Program-made: the position numbers and the translations under genes
Shown: positions 61,568 through 64,000 of the stretch, in pieces
Numbering within the stretch: position 1 is the first letter of the stretch
How the letters are laid out: every line of letters starts with the position of its first letter
Notes under the pieces: model-generated
The model's database searches: none
The model's input: only the letters and a program-made list of their open reading frames with translations
Told to the model about the DNA's origin: nothing
Assembly (NCBI RefSeq): GCF_000215085.1
Contig: NC_015589.1
Span: 3,298,120 to 3,362,119, forward strand
DNA length: 64,000 nucleotides
Direction of reading: 5' to 3'
DNA from: Desulforamulus ruminis DSM 2154
GTDB lineage: Bacteria; Bacillota; Desulfotomaculia; Desulfotomaculales; Desulfotomaculaceae

Positions 61568-62194
61568 TTATTTCTGGTTATCTTCTTTTCTTGCCCCACT
61601 CAGAAAAATATCTACATTCATGTCAATGGCTTCATAGATGGAAAAGCACTCCGGCCTCGTTACCCAGCCAATGGCCGTAAAACTGCTAATGGTTTCCAGG
61701 TAGCCGGCAAGAACCTTGGTAGGTACATCCTGCCTGATTTCCCCGGTCTCCTTACCCAACTCCACAATCTGTTCCAGGATATGACTGACACCGCTTCTCC
61801 GGCGCTTATCCTCTATGGACTGAACGATTGTCTGCATGCGGTAAATAAAATATTTTTCATAAATGTCGTTGTTCAACTGAACCTGCATCCACTCCAGGGT
61901 TTTATGGAGTGCGGCAATCAGCCGTGACCGGGTATCCGGCAGTTGTTTTAATTCGTTGAGTGCCAATGGTCCCTGTTCCTTGATCCTTCTTTGTACATAT
62001 TCGCAAAGAATGGCTTCTTTGACCGGAAAGTGGTTGTAGATGGTTCCTTTGGCCAAGTCGGCTTCTTCCGCTATTTGCTCCACCGTTGTTTGTTCAAACC
62101 CCTGCTTAATAAATAGCTCCATGGCAACAGCAATAATTCTTTTCCGGGTTTCCTCCTTCTTCCGTTCTGTTCTGTTTCCTATGATTGGTTTCAT
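61568..62194 (-). CDS. TetR-family transcriptional regulator
   Basis: This 208-residue repressor has an N-terminal helix-turn-helix (residues about 15-60: Ala-Met-Glu-Leu-Phe-Ile-Lys-Gln-Gly-Phe-Glu-Gln-Thr-Thr-Val-Glu-Gln-Ile-Ala, then Ala-Lys-Gly-Thr-Ile-Tyr-Asn-His-Phe) and an all-helical ligand domain. Its stop is 37 bases before the PEP-synthase-like start on the same strand. A near-perfect palindrome 25 bases upstream of its start is a good operator. The operon is thus probably self-regulated and induced by a small molecule, perhaps the enzyme substrate. Confidence 0.9.
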   Translation of the reverse strand: MKPIIGNRTERKKEETRKRIIAVAMELFIKQGFEQTTVEQIAEEADLAKGTIYNHFPVKEAILCEYVQRRIKEQGPLALNELKQLPDTRSRLIAALHKTLEWMQVQLNNDIYEKYFIYRMQTIVQSIEDKRRRSGVSHILEQIVELGKETGEIRQDVPTKVLAGYLETISSFTAIGWVTRPECFSIYEAIDMNVDIFLSGARKEDNQK

Positions 62195-62218
62195 ATTTCA
62201 CCTCTTATGAACTAAGTA

Positions 62219-62243
62219 TATTATTGAACCAAGTTTAATAATA
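62219..62243. promoter_or_regulatory. Palindromic operator candidate for the TetR repressor
   Basis: tattattgaac (62219-62229) and agtttaataata (62232-62243) are near-perfect inverted repeats around a two-base centre. The site lies 25-49 bases before the TetR start codon, where a repressor would block its own promoter. Size and symmetry suit a TetR dimer. Confidence 0.6.
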
Positions 62244-62360
62244 GTTATAGTATATTTTATCATGATAAATTTTTCCCCACAAGAAAAAGTACCCATTTAC
62301 TGGCAAAAAAAAGAATGTTCTTTTATGTCGAAATGGGGTCAAGATTGTTAAATGAAAAAG

Positions 62361-62396
62361 GAATGTCGCAGAACTACTTTAGTAGCCAGCGACACT
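62361..62396 (-). terminator. Terminator of the alpha/beta hydrolase gene
   Basis: A stem of gtcgc/gcgac and ctact/agtag segments (about 62364-62392), with an internal asymmetric loop, is followed on the minus strand by CCTTTTTCATTT. It is about 60 bases past the hydrolase stop. Confidence 0.65.
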
Positions 62397-62454
62397 CCCT
62401 TTAATTTTATAAAATAGAGAAATTAGCAACCTGCAAGGTAACAGCATGGCACAT

Positions 62455-63339
62455 TTATGTTGCAAGAAAATCAATAATTTCTCTGTTAATCAGCTCCGGC
62501 CTTTCGTGATTAATGGTATGCCCGGTATCTTTTACAATTTTATAATTTAAATTATAATCCTTAAGTATTTTTATAACTGCCGGTTGATATACCGCCCTAT
62601 CGAACTCCCCAATGAGGAATAATGCTTTATCCCGAAATAGGGACATGTCCTGTTCATCAAAAGCTGCCGATGTCTTATTTTTTTCTACTCTGCTATATTT
62701 CAATATATAACTCCAATGCTTCAACATCTCGTTATCTAGTAAAGATTCATTAAAATTAGGACTACATAGTTTTTTTAGTAGTTTCATTGCATTTTCATCC
62801 GTGGGATTTAAAATTTCAGGAAAGAAAACCTTTAAACTTCTTATCATTATAAGAAAAGATTTTATACCTTTTACAGGCGGATAGCCGGCCATACAAACAG
62901 CCTTATTTACCCGATCAGGTCTTTTAGCTGTATACGCTAGTGTCATGTAACCACCGTATGATATTCCAGCAATATTTGTAACATGAATATTCATGGAGTC
63001 TAATAGGTTATCCAGCCATAAAGTCGGGTCAAATGTTTTAAGATAACTCTCGTTAGGCTCACTCTTTCCTGCTCCCCCAAAAGAATCCACAGCCACGATA
63101 TAAAAATGCTTTGCTAATTCTTTTGCGTTTAGAAACCACATGATTGCCGAATTATCACCGGAACCGTGGAAAAGCAATAAAGGAGGTTTTTCCTTGTTTC
63201 CTGACAGAATGATATGGGTTTTACCATACATCGTATCAAGATCTATTTCATCGATAGAAACTTCCCATAAATTTAACAATCTATTATAAGACTCATAAAT
63301 TAATTGCCTGCCTTCCAGACTTTTAAACCTTTTAACCAT
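62455..63339 (-). CDS. Alpha/beta-fold hydrolase
   Basis: This 294-residue hydrolase has the oxyanion-hole motif Leu-Leu-Leu-Phe-His-Gly-Ser-Gly-Asp-Asn near residue 55, the nucleophile elbow Gly-Ile-Ser-Tyr-Gly-Gly near residue 125, an acid Asp in Gly-Glu-Phe-Asp-Arg near 250, and the catalytic His in Thr-Gly-His-Thr-Ile-Asn-His-Glu near 275. It could be an esterase, lactonase or haloperoxidase-like enzyme; the substrate is unknown. SD GGAGGAGG lies 11-13 bases before the ATG. It follows a broken glycosyltransferase gene on the same strand. Confidence 0.87.
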   Translation of the reverse strand: MVKRFKSLEGRQLIYESYNRLLNLWEVSIDEIDLDTMYGKTHIILSGNKEKPPLLLFHGSGDNSAIMWFLNAKELAKHFYIVAVDSFGGAGKSEPNESYLKTFDPTLWLDNLLDSMNIHVTNIAGISYGGYMTLAYTAKRPDRVNKAVCMAGYPPVKGIKSFLIMIRSLKVFFPEILNPTDENAMKLLKKLCSPNFNESLLDNEMLKHWSYILKYSRVEKNKTSAAFDEQDMSLFRDKALFLIGEFDRAVYQPAVIKILKDYNLNYKIVKDTGHTINHERPELINREIIDFLAT

Positions 63340-63426
63340 TTATGATTCACCTCCTCCGTGTTCATCATCGAACATTCCTTTGTAAAAAACAATTGGATGA
63401 AAATCTTTATCACCTTTCTTCGTCAT
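63340..63426 (-). CDS. Possible 28-residue reading frame or C-terminal fragment of the glycosyltransferase
   Basis: A short frame starts at ATG 63426 inside the 3' end of the broken glycosyltransferase and ends 1 base before the hydrolase ATG. The peptide (Lys-Asp-Phe-His-Pro-Ile-Val-Phe-Tyr-Lys...Asp-Asp-Glu-His-Gly-Gly-Gly) looks like ordinary protein sequence. It has no SD. It could be the original glycosyltransferase C-terminus shifted into another frame, or chance. Confidence 0.3.
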   Translation of the reverse strand: MTKKGDKDFHPIVFYKGMFDDEHGGGES

Positions 63427-64000
63427 AGTATAAGCGGTCTGCATATTGTCGGTTGGTTCCTTTGAGATAGGCCAAAACGATTTTCGGGTTTAATAAGCAC
63501 CAGTCCCCATACATATCAAATTTCCTGCATGATGTCATCATCTTTGCTTTGGTAATAGTCCCATACTTTTTCCCACACACTCTTTACCCCATTTTTTTAA
63601 CCGCATTGCAAAATCAGCATCCTCGGCCATTAGAAGATTCTCATTAAATCCATTTATTTCCTGAAAGTCCTTTTTATAACACCAAAAAATTCCTACGGAT
63701 ATACCCCACCCATATTTTATAACTAACGGGATTATTAGTACTAAAGCGGATACGATTATTCCCAATGATACTCTTTCAAACCTCCCCGCAACACCACCGC
63801 CAATATAAATTTCCATCATTAACAGTCTTTCAATCTCCGTTAGCATATTATCCGACATCCAGCTATCGGCATCGATAGTAACTATAATTTCCCCTCTGGC
63901 AGCTTTAGCCCCGGCATTCCTGATTTTGGAAAGGTTCCTGCTATCCTCCTTTACTGTAATGCAATTGTATAACGCCGCAATTTCTTCGGTCCGATCAGTA
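63410..64000 (-). pseudogene. Frameshifted family 2 glycosyltransferase, 5' end beyond the window
   Basis: On the minus strand from the window edge the frame reads as a GT-A glycosyltransferase: Arg-Asn-Ala-Gly-Ala-Lys-Ala-Ala-Arg-Gly-Glu-Ile-Ile-Val-Thr-Ile-Asp-Ala-Asp-Ser (metal-binding DxD). A membrane segment follows, then Ala-Glu-Asp-Ala-Asp-Phe-Ala-Met-Arg-Leu-Lys-Lys-Trp-Gly-Lys. The frame stops at 63538. A second frame continues the family sequence (Thr-Ile-Thr-Lys-Ala-Lys-Met-Met-Thr-Ser...Tyr-Gly-Asp-Trp) to a stop at 63410-63412. The shift fits a two-base GT gain in the GTGTG run near 63574-63580. It may be a real loss of function or a sequencing error. Confidence 0.75.

Noticed and set aside
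1-64000. tRNA, rRNA and CRISPR arrays
   Set aside because: I looked for T-arm-like ggttcgaatcc stretches, rRNA landmarks and regularly spaced direct repeats and saw none.

Overview
The window looks like chromosome from an endospore-forming, anaerobic Firmicute. The spore-cortex amidase CwlD and an alpha/beta-type small acid-soluble spore protein point to sporulation. The recJ-apt-rel-dtd order, the two-piece glycine decarboxylase (GcvPA/GcvPB), a T-box in front of ileS and an Ech/Hyf-type membrane hydrogenase point to the Clostridia, probably the Desulfotomaculum/Peptococcaceae group. The genus is an inference from gene content only. Most of the window has moderate GC with strong Shine-Dalgarno (SD) sites. 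The stretches around 48.3-53.0 kb and 62.2-64.0 kb are visibly richer in A+T and hold the more accessory genes.

Layout. 0.1-1.0 kb: a HepT/MntA toxin-antitoxin pair. 1.2-2.7 kb: a YibQ-type deacetylase and cwlD. 2.9-6.2 kb: a broken ABC ATPase, a membrane-anchored glucosaminidase-like protein, an AraC regulator and an EamA exporter. 6.5-9.6 kb: a cobalamin riboswitch and the cobalt importer CbiMNQO. 9.8-12.1 kb: a Nif3-family protein and a secreted glucosaminidase with copper-amine-oxidase-like N-terminal repeats. 12.3-14.2 kb: an alkylation-repair group (AlkA, Ogt, AdaA). 14.4-16.1 kb: an FMN reductase and SpeD. 16.5-23.9 kb: a six-gene group 4 [NiFe]-hydrogenase-like operon (hyfBCEFG plus a ferredoxin/NuoB fusion). 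24-32 kb: lipoate ligase, then MBL hydrolase, dtd, rel, apt and recJ. 32.2-37.5 kb: a polar amino acid ABC transporter, an EamA transporter and a CDF metal exporter. 37.7-42.3 kb: gcvT-gcvH-gcvPA-gcvPB under a tandem glycine riboswitch. 42.3-43.4 kb: an unexplained structured intergenic stretch, a 49-residue Cys-rich membrane peptide and a spore protein. 43.4-46.5 kb: ileS with its T-box. 46.6-48.3 kb: MBL hydrolase, rhodanese and MarR. 48.7-52.3 kb: a putative secreted HNH/AHH-type nuclease toxin followed by a large HEAT-repeat protein whose central domain resembles an immunity domain. 53-56 kb: a methyltransferase behind a Fur-box-like site and a two-component system with a histidine-rich sensor. 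56-62.2 kb: GNAT, VanW, a DUF6765-like protein with no normal start codon, a PEP-synthase-like enzyme and its TetR regulator. 62.4-64 kb: an alpha/beta hydrolase and a frameshifted glycosyltransferase that runs off the edge.

How parts work together. The lipoate ligase (24.0-25.0 kb) can charge GcvH of the glycine cleavage system (40.5 kb). AdaA can sense methylphosphotriesters and plausibly controls the neighbouring alkA and ogt. The hydrogenase subunits together form a proton- or sodium-pumping, ferredoxin-linked H2 complex. The secreted nuclease and the HEAT protein are best read as a toxin/immunity pair.

The most unusual items are that toxin/HEAT-repeat pair, with a perfect 19-bp hairpin between the genes; the hydrogenase large subunit that ends directly after its C-terminal CxxC motif, with a fused ferredoxin/small subunit; a 153-bp inverted-repeat element that supplies the rel stop codon; the unexplained 42.4-42.7 kb stretch and adjacent Cys-rich micropeptide; and two small-scale gene lesions (a GT-dinucleotide frameshift and a missing start codon).
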